From an uncultured SAR86 cluster bacterium (GTDB lineage Bacteria; Pseudomonadota; Gammaproteobacteria; Magnimaribacterales; D2472): a DNA stretch of 64,000 bases. Shown piece by piece: positions 43,834-52,706 of this stretch. The stretch lies in assembly GCA_902591925.1 (NCBI GenBank), contig CACJCN010000002.1:124001-188000 (forward strand), given 5' to 3'. The notes beneath the pieces are model-generated. The model ran no database searches. It was not told the origin of the DNA and saw only the letters and a list, made by a program, of their open reading frames with translations. The stretch's first letter is position 1, and each line of letters starts with the position of its first letter. The position numbers were made by a program, and so were the translations under genes.

Positions 43834-45324
43834 ATGAATAATTTAAGCAAACCAAGATTTATTATTTCTGTTTTGTTAATATCGATAATAACTGCTGTTG
43901 TTTCTTTAAATTCAGATATATCAGAGTCATTTTTTCTGGATTTACAAGCAGTTCTCTCAAAATATTTAGGTTGGATGATTATTGTTCTTGCAAATGGGTT
44001 TGTCATTTTTGCGATTTATCTTATTTTTACCAAATATAAAGATATAAGACTTGGTGGTCAAAACGCCACACCAGTTTATTCTTACATAAACTGGATTGCT
44101 ATGCTATTTAGTGCTGGTTTAGGTATTGGCCTTCTATTTTATGGCGTTGCTGAGCCAATCATGCATCTAAATTCTTATCCTGGCATGATTGAAGGTGATA
44201 TTACTTTTAATTCTGGTAAAGCAATCGGTTTAGCAAATCTTCATTGGGGCCTTCATGGATGGGCAATTTATTCTCTTCTAGGACTATGTTTTGCATTTGC
44301 TTCATATAATAAAAAACTCCCATTTAGAGTTAGTTCCCTTTTAGGCAAAACCGTATCAAGAAACAGACCATTAGCTGTTTTAATAGACATTATTGCAATT
44401 CTTACAACAATTTTTGGTGTAACTACTTCACTTGGACTAGGCACAATTCAAATTAGCTCAGGTTTAGACTATGTTTTCTCAATTCCTGAAAGCTTTGGTA
44501 ATCAGATGATAATTATCGCTGTTATAACTGTAATTGGATTAATCAGTGTCTGTTTAGGTTTAGATAAAGGAATCAAAAGATTGTCTCAAGTAAATATGAT
44601 CCTTGCTACTTCTTTAATGCTATTTATTTTTATTTTTGGTCCAACAGTATTTATCATTAATGCACTTATTCAAAATTTTGGATCATATCTAAATACTGTT
44701 ATTGAATCTGCTACTTGGACAGAAGCCTATAGCTCAACATCTTGGCAGGATGGTTGGACTTTGTTTTACTATACATGGTGGTTTGCTTGGGCACCATTTG
44801 TATCTTTATTTATTGCAAGAATTTCTTATGGTAGAACTATTAAAGAATTTGTTATTGGCGTTTTGTTTGTGCCATCAGTAATTGTTTTTTTCTGGATGGG
44901 AATTTTTGGAAATGCTGGCATCTATCAAGTAATAAATGAGACAAGTCAAATTAACGAGATAGTTAATAATAATTATACAGTTGCGTTGTTTGCATTATTA
45001 GAAAGTTATCCAGCATCAATATTTGTGTCAGGTCTTACGATTGTCATAATTGTTACTTTTTTTGTAACATCTTCAGACTCAGGAGCTCTCGTAGCGTCGA
45101 TGTTATCATCAAAAAGTCATGTAGGAATTCATGACGATTCACCTATTTTATCTAGAATAAGTTGGGCTATATTTTTAGGTGTTATTGCCGCCGTCCTTCT
45201 GTATAAAGGCGGTTTAACAGCTCTTCAAACCTCAGTTGTAATTTTTGGAGTACCATTCTCGATTATTGTTGTTTTTGCAATTAAGGAATTTTATAACTCT
45301 CTTGAAAGTGAATTAAAACCCTAA
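43834..45324 (+). CDS. BCCT family transporter with intact aromatic box (betaine/choline/carnitine type)
   Basis: A 496-residue, twelve-helix secondary transporter. The Na+-coupling type segment AGLGIGLLFYGVAEP lies near residues 94-108. The TM4 aromatic box is complete (Trp138, Trp143 and Tyr146), and so is the TM8 box WWFAW (Trp315, Trp316 and Trp319) followed by PFVSLFIARISYGRTIKEF. These residues bind quaternary ammonium or sulfonium groups in BetP, so glycine betaine, choline, carnitine or DMSP are realistic cargos. No long osmosensing N- or C-terminal tail is present. It is divergent from TonB receptor 1 and shares a CTAA stop overlap with a convergent miniprotein gene. Confidence 0.92.
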   Translation: MNNLSKPRFIISVLLISIITAVVSLNSDISESFFLDLQAVLSKYLGWMIIVLANGFVIFAIYLIFTKYKDIRLGGQNATPVYSYINWIAMLFSAGLGIGLLFYGVAEPIMHLNSYPGMIEGDITFNSGKAIGLANLHWGLHGWAIYSLLGLCFAFASYNKKLPFRVSSLLGKTVSRNRPLAVLIDIIAILTTIFGVTTSLGLGTIQISSGLDYVFSIPESFGNQMIIIAVITVIGLISVCLGLDKGIKRLSQVNMILATSLMLFIFIFGPTVFIINALIQNFGSYLNTVIESATWTEAYSSTSWQDGWTLFYYTWWFAWAPFVSLFIARISYGRTIKEFVIGVLFVPSVIVFFWMGIFGNAGIYQVINETSQINEIVNNNYTVALFALLESYPASIFVSGLTIVIIVTFFVTSSDSGALVASMLSSKSHVGIHDDSPILSRISWAIFLGVIAAVLLYKGGLTALQTSVVIFGVPFSIIVVFAIKEFYNSLESELKP

Positions 45325-45464
45325 TTTATTTCATCATCTATTTTTTTTAACTCATCCTTATCCATTTCGTCTTCAAAAATTAATTCATCTTTTTGACTGA
45401 GTTTTTTAGACAGCATAATTGCTGCAACAACAATTATTAATACAATCCCAATCTGGTATAACAT
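45321..45464 (-). CDS. 47-residue single-helix membrane miniprotein
   Basis: A 47-codon frame starting at ATG 45464. The product has one hydrophobic helix (about residues 3-18, YQIGIVLIIVVAAIML) followed by a Lys-Ser-Lys-Lys stretch and a highly acidic cytoplasmic tail (EDEMDKDELKKIDDEI). This positive-inside, acidic-tail layout resembles CcoQ- or YajC-like small membrane proteins but matches none that I can name. Its TAG stop overlaps the BCCT stop as CTAA. The gap between the BCCT and nitroreductase genes holds nothing else. Coding status rests on the helix pattern and the overlap logic. Confidence 0.55.
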   Translation of the reverse strand: MLYQIGIVLIIVVAAIMLSKKLSQKDELIFEDEMDKDELKKIDDEIN

Positions 45465-45517
45465 TTAATCAAAATATATAATTCACTTAATCATATTAAA
45501 TCTCTAATTTAATTAAA

Positions 45518-46069
45518 ATGGAAGCATTAGAAAATATTCTAAATAGAGTTTCAGGGAGGAACCTCTCAAAACCTTATCCAAGTAAAGAAGAAATGGATAT
45601 AGTATATAAAGCTGCTCTCAGAGCTCCAGACCATGCTTGGCTGAGACCATCTAGTTTTATAGAAGTTAAGGAAGATGGCTTAGATAAATTATCTGAAATA
45701 TTTTTTAACTACGGTAAATCATCACCTGATATTTCAGATGAAATAGCAGAGAAATATAAAAATGCGCCTTATAGAGCACCAATGATAATAATTTTAGTTA
45801 ATTCTTTTAAAGAACATCCTAAGGTTCCAGCAATAGAACAAAAGCTTTCAACAGCAACAGCCGCTCAAAATATTATGCTGGCGCTTAATGCAATGAAATA
45901 TTCCTGTATATGGAGAACAGGAAAATTGGCATTTAATAAAAGTATTCAAAAATCTATTGGCCTTAATGAAAATCAAGAAATCATAGGCTTTATTTATGTG
46001 GGAACAGAAACTGGCAAAAAAAAACAAATACCAACATTGGATATTGATGAATTTGTAGCTTACTTATAG
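45518..46069 (+). CDS. ydjA: Nitroreductase family protein, YdjA-like
   Basis: A 183-residue FMN-dependent oxidoreductase, the same length as E. coli YdjA. Shared landmarks are the start EALENILNRVS, RAPDHAWLRPSSFIEVKEDGL near residue 39 (FMN phosphate loop), the KVPAIEQKLSTATAAQNIMLAL helix near 105, and SCIWRTGKLAFNKSIQKSIGL near 130. YdjA is a minimal nitroreductase with an unsettled physiological substrate, possibly a reductase of enals or nitro compounds. It follows the miniprotein gene across a short AT-rich gap and tail-overlaps a convergent membrane-protein gene by six bases. Confidence 0.88.
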   Translation: MEALENILNRVSGRNLSKPYPSKEEMDIVYKAALRAPDHAWLRPSSFIEVKEDGLDKLSEIFFNYGKSSPDISDEIAEKYKNAPYRAPMIIILVNSFKEHPKVPAIEQKLSTATAAQNIMLALNAMKYSCIWRTGKLAFNKSIQKSIGLNENQEIIGFIYVGTETGKKKQIPTLDIDEFVAYL

Positions 46070-46441
46070 TTTATTTGATTTGTAAATCAAAGATGCTGAA
46101 ACAGCAATCATTGTAAATAAAATTTCGGATACTAATGCACTAAATACAATTGGCGCTCCATGACTAAATGATGAGATTACATTAAATACTGCTGCAATAA
46201 AAAATATAATTCCTGCACATAATATCCATTGAAATTGTTTTGTAATTAGAGACAAAAAACACATTATTGAAGTTCCCATAAAAAAAGCTGTAAAGTCTCT
46301 AATTTGAGTATTTCTTCCCCCACCTTCTAAATAAAGCATCCCCAATGAATCTGCAGCTGCTTCAGGGTTGAAAATCCATTGAATAGATAATGTTGCTAGC
46401 ACTAATCCCAGAATTGCAGAAAGTATATTTGCAATTTTCAT
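46064..46441 (-). CDS. Four-helix membrane protein, unknown
   Basis: A 125-residue integral membrane protein with four hydrophobic stretches (about 5-25, 50-65, 72-90 and 98-118). An extracytoplasmic-looking segment between helices 1 and 2, NPEAAADSLGMLYLEGGGRNTQIRDFTAFFM, contains the Arg-Asn-Gln-Ile-Arg-Asp stretch conserved in a family of small marine proteobacterial membrane proteins that I cannot name with confidence (DUF4345-like). The ATG overlaps the upstream peptidase stop as ATGA. Nothing in the neighbourhood fixes its job. Confidence 0.6.
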   Translation of the reverse strand: MKIANILSAILGLVLATLSIQWIFNPEAAADSLGMLYLEGGGRNTQIRDFTAFFMGTSIMCFLSLITKQFQWILCAGIIFFIAAVFNVISSFSHGAPIVFSALVSEILFTMIAVSASLIYKSNKL

Positions 46442-47139
46442 AATATTATTTTTTCTACTCCATCGATTTTGTTATGTTCAATATGTTTATTCTTACACGT
46501 AACTAAATGAGTATCATTGTTTTTTCCAAAACTTATTGAATATCTTGGCATATCATTTATTAAATGAAGAGCACAATATCCCTCAATTGCAATACACTCA
46601 TTAATGACACCTGATTCCAGAGTTGTTTTTACAAAAGGTATTCTTTCAGGCTCCTCGTCATAATGAGGGCAGCAGATACCATTAACAAAACCAAGGCAAG
46701 GTAATACTGATTGATGATCTTTAAATGAATCAGTAATACCTTGATCGAACCAACAAATTGCTCCTGCGCTAACACCACTCATAATGATCCCCTTTTTATA
46801 TGCTTGCTCTAATATATTATTCAGATTCCATTCTCTCCAAACTGCCAACATACTTTTTGTGTTACCACCGCCAACATAAATAATATCTTGATTATTGATA
46901 TGTTCCTCTAATTTTATAGTTCTTTTGAAAAAATCTATGTGTGAGGTTTTACATCCCAAAGAATCGAATGCTTTGTAAAAAGTTTCTATATAATCTTTAT
47001 CGTCTCCCGTAGCAGTTGGTATAAAGCAAATTGATGGATTTTTAATATTTGATTGTTTAATGATGTAATTCTCAATCTTTAATTCATTGATTTCTCTTCC
47101 GAAACCACCTCCACCAATTGCAATTATTTGTCTATCCAT
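46438..47139 (-). CDS. Peptidase S51 family protein (dipeptidase E/cyanophycinase-like)
   Basis: A 233-residue serine hydrolase. The nucleophile Ser124 sits in the SGVSAGAICW elbow, with AIGGGGF at the start, CFIPTATGD near residue 38 and the YVGGGNTKSML segment near 88-98, all signature pieces of the S51 family. Members cleave Asp-X dipeptides or cyanophycin dipeptides. PHYDEEPER near residue 170 supplies a His for the triad. I chose the ATG at 47139; it overlaps the sulfotransferase stop by eight bases (ATGGATAG). A four-base overlap joins it to the next gene. An acidic-dipeptide peptidase is the best reading. Confidence 0.85.
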   Translation of the reverse strand: MDRQIIAIGGGGFGREINELKIENYIIKQSNIKNPSICFIPTATGDDKDYIETFYKAFDSLGCKTSHIDFFKRTIKLEEHINNQDIIYVGGGNTKSMLAVWREWNLNNILEQAYKKGIIMSGVSAGAICWFDQGITDSFKDHQSVLPCLGFVNGICCPHYDEEPERIPFVKTTLESGVINECIAIEGYCALHLINDMPRYSISFGKNNDTHLVTCKNKHIEHNKIDGVEKIIL

Positions 47140-48730
47140 GTTTTTCAAGAATTTCTTTTAAAGGCGTTAGCCATTCCTCAAAATTTTTCCAATAACCTAT
47201 TCCTTTTGAATAAATTGGTTGTCTAACTTGTTCAGAACTGGGTGTTCTTACAGCCCTTTTATTTTTATAAAATTGAAAACAATCAGCTTCAATTTCAAAT
47301 CCACAAAATTCAATCAACTTTTCTATTTCATTTTTAGTATCTCTAACCATATCTTCATAAACAACTCTGTGAACTTTACCCGGCAAGACCTTTTCCCAGT
47401 GATTCATGAGATCAATATATTCAATATAATAATTAGCAATTCTGTTAAGGCTATATGTAAATCCCTGACCAGAACCAAAAAGTTGTTTGTAGTTACTAAA
47501 ACAACAATCCATTGGATTTCTTCTTGCATCAATAATTTTAGCATTTGGTAAAATGAGATGAATTAGTCCAATATGAAAAAAATTATTTGGCATTTTATCA
47601 ATAAAGTAAGGTTTAGATGTATTTCGCTGATCAAGTGTATTATTGATATATGCTTCACCCATTTTTTTAAACTCATTTTTCTCAATATCTAAAATTCCAG
47701 AAGGATAATGTGACTTATCAGATGACTTTCTTTTTTTAGAAATTTTTCTTGAAAGAGCTATGATATTTTGATGCTCAGTTGTTCCTTCAATCAATGAATG
47801 TGATGACAGTATTTGTTCTACTAAGGTTGAACCAGATCTTGGCAAGCCAACAACAAATATTGGATCACTTAAATCACTACCAACATCATTAAATTGTTCA
47901 AAAAACTCTGTTGTAAAGAAGTTTTTAATTTTTTTACATTCTTCAGCGAATTCGTTTACATTCCAAAGAACTTCTTTACTTTTAATTTGGTTACCTTTCA
48001 TATAGGCCGCAATTGAATTTTGAAAATTACCTCTATCCTCCTCAGCCTTGCCTAGAGTAAATAAAAGATGGAAGTAATCATGTCTTTTACAATCTTTATC
48101 ATTAAGTAACTTTTTAATTTTTGTAAAATCATGTTGAGAAAATTTGTAAGTCTTTAAATTAGCTAAACCCCAGTATGCCTCACCATATCCTTCTTTACAT
48201 TTAATTGCTTCAAGGTATGCCTCAATAGCTTCTTTTATATCACCGTTAGCTCTCAGAGTATGACCAAACTGAAGATAAAACTGTCCATTATTTAATGTTT
48301 TTGAATTAAATCTTTTTTTTATTTCTCTAAATAAATTTAATGCTTCAGCATGTTGATTTGCTTGAGCAAGATTTACCGCTTTCAAATTTAAATAGTGAAT
48401 ATTTTTTGGATTTTTTTCTAACAAAATCTCTAGCTGCTTAAGAGATTCAAATGGAAGTTGCCTAGCATGAAGTAAATTTGCATAACTCAATCTTGCTTCA
48501 TCGTATTCTGGTTCAATATCAAGGGCTCTTATAAGCAAATTTCCTGCATCAAGGTAAGCCCTTTGTTTAATACCTATATCCGCAAGTAGCTTCATTGCAT
48601 TTACATCAAGTGGGTTTTCATAAAGGTATTCTCTTAATAGCTTTTCTGCTTTATGTTGTTTATTAGAAGCTAAAAGAACTGAAGCTTCATAAAGCTTTTC
48701 AGGAATAATTTTTTTTAAATCAGGTGACAT
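47132..48730 (-). CDS. TPR-repeat sulfotransferase (copy 2)
   Basis: A 532-residue paralogue of the protein at 39006-41009, shorter by about 135 residues because it has fewer tetratricopeptide repeats (residues 1-255). The sulfotransferase domain has the PAPS loop LPRSGST at 296-302, a LIHLILPNAKIIDARRNPMDCCFSNYKQLF block near 395 and the C-terminal RTPSSEQVRQPI that also occurs in copy 1. No signal peptide is present. It lies directly behind TonB receptor 2, separated by a hairpin terminator, as copy 1 lies behind receptor 1. The acceptor molecule is unknown. Confidence 0.88.
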   Translation of the reverse strand: MSPDLKKIIPEKLYEASVLLASNKQHKAEKLLREYLYENPLDVNAMKLLADIGIKQRAYLDAGNLLIRALDIEPEYDEARLSYANLLHARQLPFESLKQLEILLEKNPKNIHYLNLKAVNLAQANQHAEALNLFREIKKRFNSKTLNNGQFYLQFGHTLRANGDIKEAIEAYLEAIKCKEGYGEAYWGLANLKTYKFSQHDFTKIKKLLNDKDCKRHDYFHLLFTLGKAEEDRGNFQNSIAAYMKGNQIKSKEVLWNVNEFAEECKKIKNFFTTEFFEQFNDVGSDLSDPIFVVGLPRSGSTLVEQILSSHSLIEGTTEHQNIIALSRKISKKRKSSDKSHYPSGILDIEKNEFKKMGEAYINNTLDQRNTSKPYFIDKMPNNFFHIGLIHLILPNAKIIDARRNPMDCCFSNYKQLFGSGQGFTYSLNRIANYYIEYIDLMNHWEKVLPGKVHRVVYEDMVRDTKNEIEKLIEFCGFEIEADCFQFYKNKRAVRTPSSEQVRQPIYSKGIGYWKNFEEWLTPLKEILEKHG

Positions 48731-48734
48731 ATAA

Positions 48735-48768
48735 AAAAGGCTACATAAATATAACTATGTAGCCTTTT
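48735..48768 (-). terminator. Intrinsic terminator after TonB receptor 2
   Basis: GGCTACATA (48739-48747) pairs perfectly with TATGTAGCC (48756-48764) around an eight-base loop. On the minus strand the stem is followed by a run of six U's. It starts ten bases past the receptor stop and ends within five bases of the next ATG, so read-through would be needed to co-transcribe the sulfotransferase unless a promoter lies in the loop region. Confidence 0.85.
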
Positions 48769-48778
48769 ATATTATCGA

Positions 48779-51076
48779 TTACTTAGTGTAATTCCAAGTA
48801 AATTTAATCCCCACAGTTTGCGGTCTATTAACGGTATGCAATATATGGGTATTCACTCCATATCCATCTTCATTATTAATATAAAGATCAGCAAGTTCAT
48901 CAAAGACATTATCAATGAACATGCCTACAGATAAGCTTTCATTGAGCATTTTAGTGAAGTTAATGTTTGTCAACTTATAACTACCTTGTTTTACTCTATC
49001 TGATACAGTTAAATCATTCCACATCTCATCAACTGAAACATGATTTATTTGCATTGAACTAGTATCATCAAAGCTGTAGTCAATCATAAAGTTATATTTA
49101 ACATCAGGTGTTAAAGGTAAGTCTGTTCCACTTGGGGCTGAAAGACTTCCACGATAAAAATAATCTTCCTCAAGTTCAGCTTCGTTGCTGGCATAACTCA
49201 TTGAGAATGTTAATTTATCATTAACAATATGTTTAAGGTCAAATTCATAACCTTTACTTGATGCTTTACCAACATTATCTATTAAAGCAAGTTTTGAAAG
49301 AGTTACATCATAAAAACCAAGCTGCATATCATCCCAATCCATATCGTATAAAGCAGCATTTAATCTTGTTTTTCCATTATTAAAAGTTGATTTAAATCCA
49401 ACTTCAGTACTTGTTAAGTAATCTGGTTTATATGTTGCTCCGATTTGAGTAGATCTATTAATACCACCAGGTCGATAACCTTCTGATACAGTTGTGTATA
49501 TTAGTGTATCTTGTGTTAATTGATAAGCTAGGTTTACTTTGCTTACACTTCCAGAACCACTCATTTGACCATTCACATTTTCTGGTGGAGCACTCAAGGT
49601 TGAGTATGCACCTACGGCAGGAACAGTGGGCTCAGGTGAATAAAAAACACTTCCTGAATATCCACTTAAAGCATAATCATAATCAAAACTTCTATATCCG
49701 AGTGTTAATTCAAGAGCTTCAGTAAGTTGATAGTAAACCTCACCAAAAATGGCCTCATCTTCGTCCATTCTTATCTGATCTGTCTGGTACCATGCATTTT
49801 CACTTCCTGGAACAGCAGCACCTGATGGAAGATCAGCGATTCTCCATCTTGTATTGTAATCAGTTTCAAGTTCACCAAAAAATGCACCAACTATCCAATT
49901 TAATTTTTCATTCTCTTTTGAAGAAAGTCTAATTTCAGTATGGCTTGTATCTACAGTAGTTTCTTTGTTGTAATTTTGACTTGGATCTACACAAGCATAG
50001 AAATAATACGTATAGCATGAATAATATGCTTCAACATATGGTGAACTCAACGAGTAGTGTGAATAGTCTGAGTGTGTTTCAAAATCTTTTTCAACACTAG
50101 ATGTAGCAAAGTTAAGATCTGCAAAACCTAAATCACCACTTACTGATAATGAGTATCTAGTAAAATCATCATCATTAGAATCTTCTGTGAATCTACTTGT
50201 ATTGTAGTCACCCAAAAGTGGGTCGTAATCCCATGAACCTTTTGATTCCATTGTTTGACCCATGACATTTGCATCAACTGTCCAAGAATCGTTTAAGTTT
50301 ACTCTTAAAGCAACTCTGTATCCTTCTTTGAGATTTTCATTGAAATTATCTTTAGCATAAGCAGTATTTGATACTGGACCAAATAAAGGATAATTTAAAG
50401 TATCAGGAATATTATCAATATAGCCTCCATCATCATCACTATATCCAACTATTCTTACTGCCGAGTTTTTACCTAGAGGAATATTTACAAATCCTTCAAG
50501 CATTTGACTCATATCACCGCCCTTAGTTTGCTCAAAAACTGTATTAGCACCTGCATCAAACTCTGAATCAGGTTTTTTGGTAATTATCTTCAAACTTCCT
50601 GCCTGAGATGCAGCACCATACAGTGTCCCCTGAGGTCCAACCAATGCTTCAACTCTTTCAATATCATACATATGTACCTCGAGGTTATCTGAAATCATTG
50701 TTACTGGAGAATCATCAAGATACGTTGCTACTGAAGGACCTTGAAGTGATTGGTTGTTACCATTACCACCATCAGAAATACCTCTCATAAATAAAGTACC
50801 TGTTCCAGGTCTTCTCTGAATAGCTGAAACCGCAGCTAATTGATTAACATAATCATAGAAATCTCTGATATTAAGTGAATCAATGTCTTCACTTGAAAGA
50901 TTTTGCACAGTTATTGGAACATTTTGTAAATTTTCAGACTTCTTTTGAGCAGTAACGATTACTTCTTCAACTGTTGAGTCTTGAGAAATAATATCAGATG
51001 CAAGAAAAACAGATGAAAATGCTAGAGTGGCCTTTGTGAAAGCTTTATGAGCTTTTTCTAAATGGAATATATTCAT
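48779..51076 (-). CDS. TonB-dependent receptor 2
   Basis: A 765-residue outer-membrane receptor that starts at the ATG at 51076, five bases after a GGGGGAAA ribosome site. A signal peptide with a short charged stretch precedes the TonB box STVEEVIVTAQKK (about residues 34-46). The plug follows with VPITVQNLSSEDIDSL, FMRGISDGGNG and RVEALVGPQGTLYGAASQAGSLKI near 125-150. The beta-barrel part contains two closely spaced cysteines in a tyrosine-rich extracellular loop (YYSCYTYYFYACVDP). Overall order and plug sequence make it a paralogue of receptor 1. The ligand is unknown. It lies between the carboxylesterase gene upstream and the TPR-sulfotransferase downstream. Confidence 0.92.
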   Translation of the reverse strand: MNIFHLEKAHKAFTKATLAFSSVFLASDIISQDSTVEEVIVTAQKKSENLQNVPITVQNLSSEDIDSLNIRDFYDYVNQLAAVSAIQRRPGTGTLFMRGISDGGNGNNQSLQGPSVATYLDDSPVTMISDNLEVHMYDIERVEALVGPQGTLYGAASQAGSLKIITKKPDSEFDAGANTVFEQTKGGDMSQMLEGFVNIPLGKNSAVRIVGYSDDDGGYIDNIPDTLNYPLFGPVSNTAYAKDNFNENLKEGYRVALRVNLNDSWTVDANVMGQTMESKGSWDYDPLLGDYNTSRFTEDSNDDDFTRYSLSVSGDLGFADLNFATSSVEKDFETHSDYSHYSLSSPYVEAYYSCYTYYFYACVDPSQNYNKETTVDTSHTEIRLSSKENEKLNWIVGAFFGELETDYNTRWRIADLPSGAAVPGSENAWYQTDQIRMDEDEAIFGEVYYQLTEALELTLGYRSFDYDYALSGYSGSVFYSPEPTVPAVGAYSTLSAPPENVNGQMSGSGSVSKVNLAYQLTQDTLIYTTVSEGYRPGGINRSTQIGATYKPDYLTSTEVGFKSTFNNGKTRLNAALYDMDWDDMQLGFYDVTLSKLALIDNVGKASSKGYEFDLKHIVNDKLTFSMSYASNEAELEEDYFYRGSLSAPSGTDLPLTPDVKYNFMIDYSFDDTSSMQINHVSVDEMWNDLTVSDRVKQGSYKLTNINFTKMLNESLSVGMFIDNVFDELADLYINNEDGYGVNTHILHTVNRPQTVGIKFTWNYTK

Positions 51077-51143
51077 ACTTTCCCCCAAAAATTTAATTTG
51101 TATGATTCATAAAATATACATTAATTTTAATTTTATGTAAATT

Positions 51144-52706
51144 TTATTGATATTCAATAAATCCAAGTTCTTTACATACATCAATAGAGGTACTTTTTTT
51201 CATTGAAATATCCTTATTAAACGATAGAACGTTAAATAAGCTTGGTTGAAATTTTATCCATGTATCGTCCACACTGTTTGGATTACCCCTTTTAGTAAAA
51301 TTGAACCAAAAATCTTGAATTGCCTTTGTTATTTTATGGTCAGTTTCAGATGTTGGAAGCCAGTAATCATGGGTATTAAAGATGTAAGGTAATTCTGCTC
51401 CATGATAAGCTCCCATTTCCTTACTTTTTTTTCCATCTCTTACTTTATCAAAGGAGTAAAACCAAACATTTTTATTTGTTCTCTCAACAATTGATTTAGC
51501 TATAAAATAAGAAGGACATACATAATTTCTTGATGATAAAAGGAAATTAAGTTTTTCCTTATCTCCCTTGAAGTTTAAAAGAATTGAATCAATATCATCA
51601 GTATCAGAATAAAAACCCCAACTTTCTCTTTCATTGTAAAAGTCATCAAGAAAATAGTCTTTTTCTAGATACATTTTTTCTTCATCAGCATTTGAACCAA
51701 TAATTAAATCAACATGATTGAAATTCCCTAACTTAAAAGAATCATAAATTGGCTCTAAAATTGAATAATTATCTACAATAGGATAATAACCAGTATATCC
51801 ATAAATTTTTTCGGCTGCATTTAAAAGATCATTAGCATCAATTTTTTTAAGATCTTTAACTTGTGCGGTATCATTGTTAACACCTAATAATTCTTCAGAA
51901 AGTAGATTGGAGAGTTTTATATGATCATTGCTGTGAATAATATCATTATCAAGAACAGACCAGCCTGCACTCTGATGAATAGCTCTTTGAAATAAATTTT
52001 TACTTAATGGTGATGTGATCAAATGTGCAACATTCGTTGCACCAGCTGATTCCCCAGAAATTGTGATATTAGATGGATCTCCGCCTACTTTTGAAATATT
52101 ATTTTTAATCCATTTAAGTGCTTCAATCAAATCAAGAATTGCAAAGTTTGATACATCTAATTGAGGATGAGAATAAAAACCAAAAACGCCAAGTCTATAT
52201 GCCACAGTAATAACAATTACTCCCTCTTCAGCAAGTTCCTCTCCTATATAATTTGGTTCAAAAGACCAACCAGCTCTATTTGATCCACCATGAATAAAAA
52301 CTAAAACAGGAGTCTTAGAATCTTGATCATTATTTTTTGGAACCCACATGTTTAAATAGAGACAGTCTTCGCTTATTTCAGGCATACTTATATATTCTGG
52401 ATCGCCACCAAATCCAGATGCCACGCCTTTATACCAATTTACAATTCTTGGTCCTTGCATACATGCTGGTGCGAATTTTTTTGCATAATATTTATCCTTA
52501 TTGAATACCTTTGGTTTAGTTTTTTCCCACCTGAGTTGATTGATTGGTGGTTCAGCAAATGGTACTCCTAAATAAATATCAATATTGTTTGGAGACTGAG
52601 TTCCGATTATTGATGAACTATCAATTCTAAAACTTGGATCTGAATAAATAACAAACGAAAACAAATAAATGAAAGTTACATATAAAAATTTACGAAGATT
52701 TTTCAT
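51144..52706 (-). CDS. Type B carboxylesterase, exported
   Basis: A 520-residue carboxylesterase/cholinesterase-type hydrolase. A signal peptide spans about residues 1-21. The family signatures EDCLYLNMWVP (113-123), oxyanion hole HGG (139-141) and nucleophile Ser220 in GESAGA are present, with the acid in DEEKMYLE near 340 and the base His in YHGAELPYIF near 440. It should hydrolyse esters in the periplasm or at the cell surface. Its ATG overlaps the exonuclease stop region by 17 bases. It is upstream of TonB receptor 2, which could import the released product. Confidence 0.9.
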   Translation of the reverse strand: MKNLRKFLYVTFIYLFSFVIYSDPSFRIDSSSIIGTQSPNNIDIYLGVPFAEPPINQLRWEKTKPKVFNKDKYYAKKFAPACMQGPRIVNWYKGVASGFGGDPEYISMPEISEDCLYLNMWVPKNNDQDSKTPVLVFIHGGSNRAGWSFEPNYIGEELAEEGVIVITVAYRLGVFGFYSHPQLDVSNFAILDLIEALKWIKNNISKVGGDPSNITISGESAGATNVAHLITSPLSKNLFQRAIHQSAGWSVLDNDIIHSNDHIKLSNLLSEELLGVNNDTAQVKDLKKIDANDLLNAAEKIYGYTGYYPIVDNYSILEPIYDSFKLGNFNHVDLIIGSNADEEKMYLEKDYFLDDFYNERESWGFYSDTDDIDSILLNFKGDKEKLNFLLSSRNYVCPSYFIAKSIVERTNKNVWFYSFDKVRDGKKSKEMGAYHGAELPYIFNTHDYWLPTSETDHKITKAIQDFWFNFTKRGNPNSVDDTWIKFQPSLFNVLSFNKDISMKKSTSIDVCKELGFIEYQ

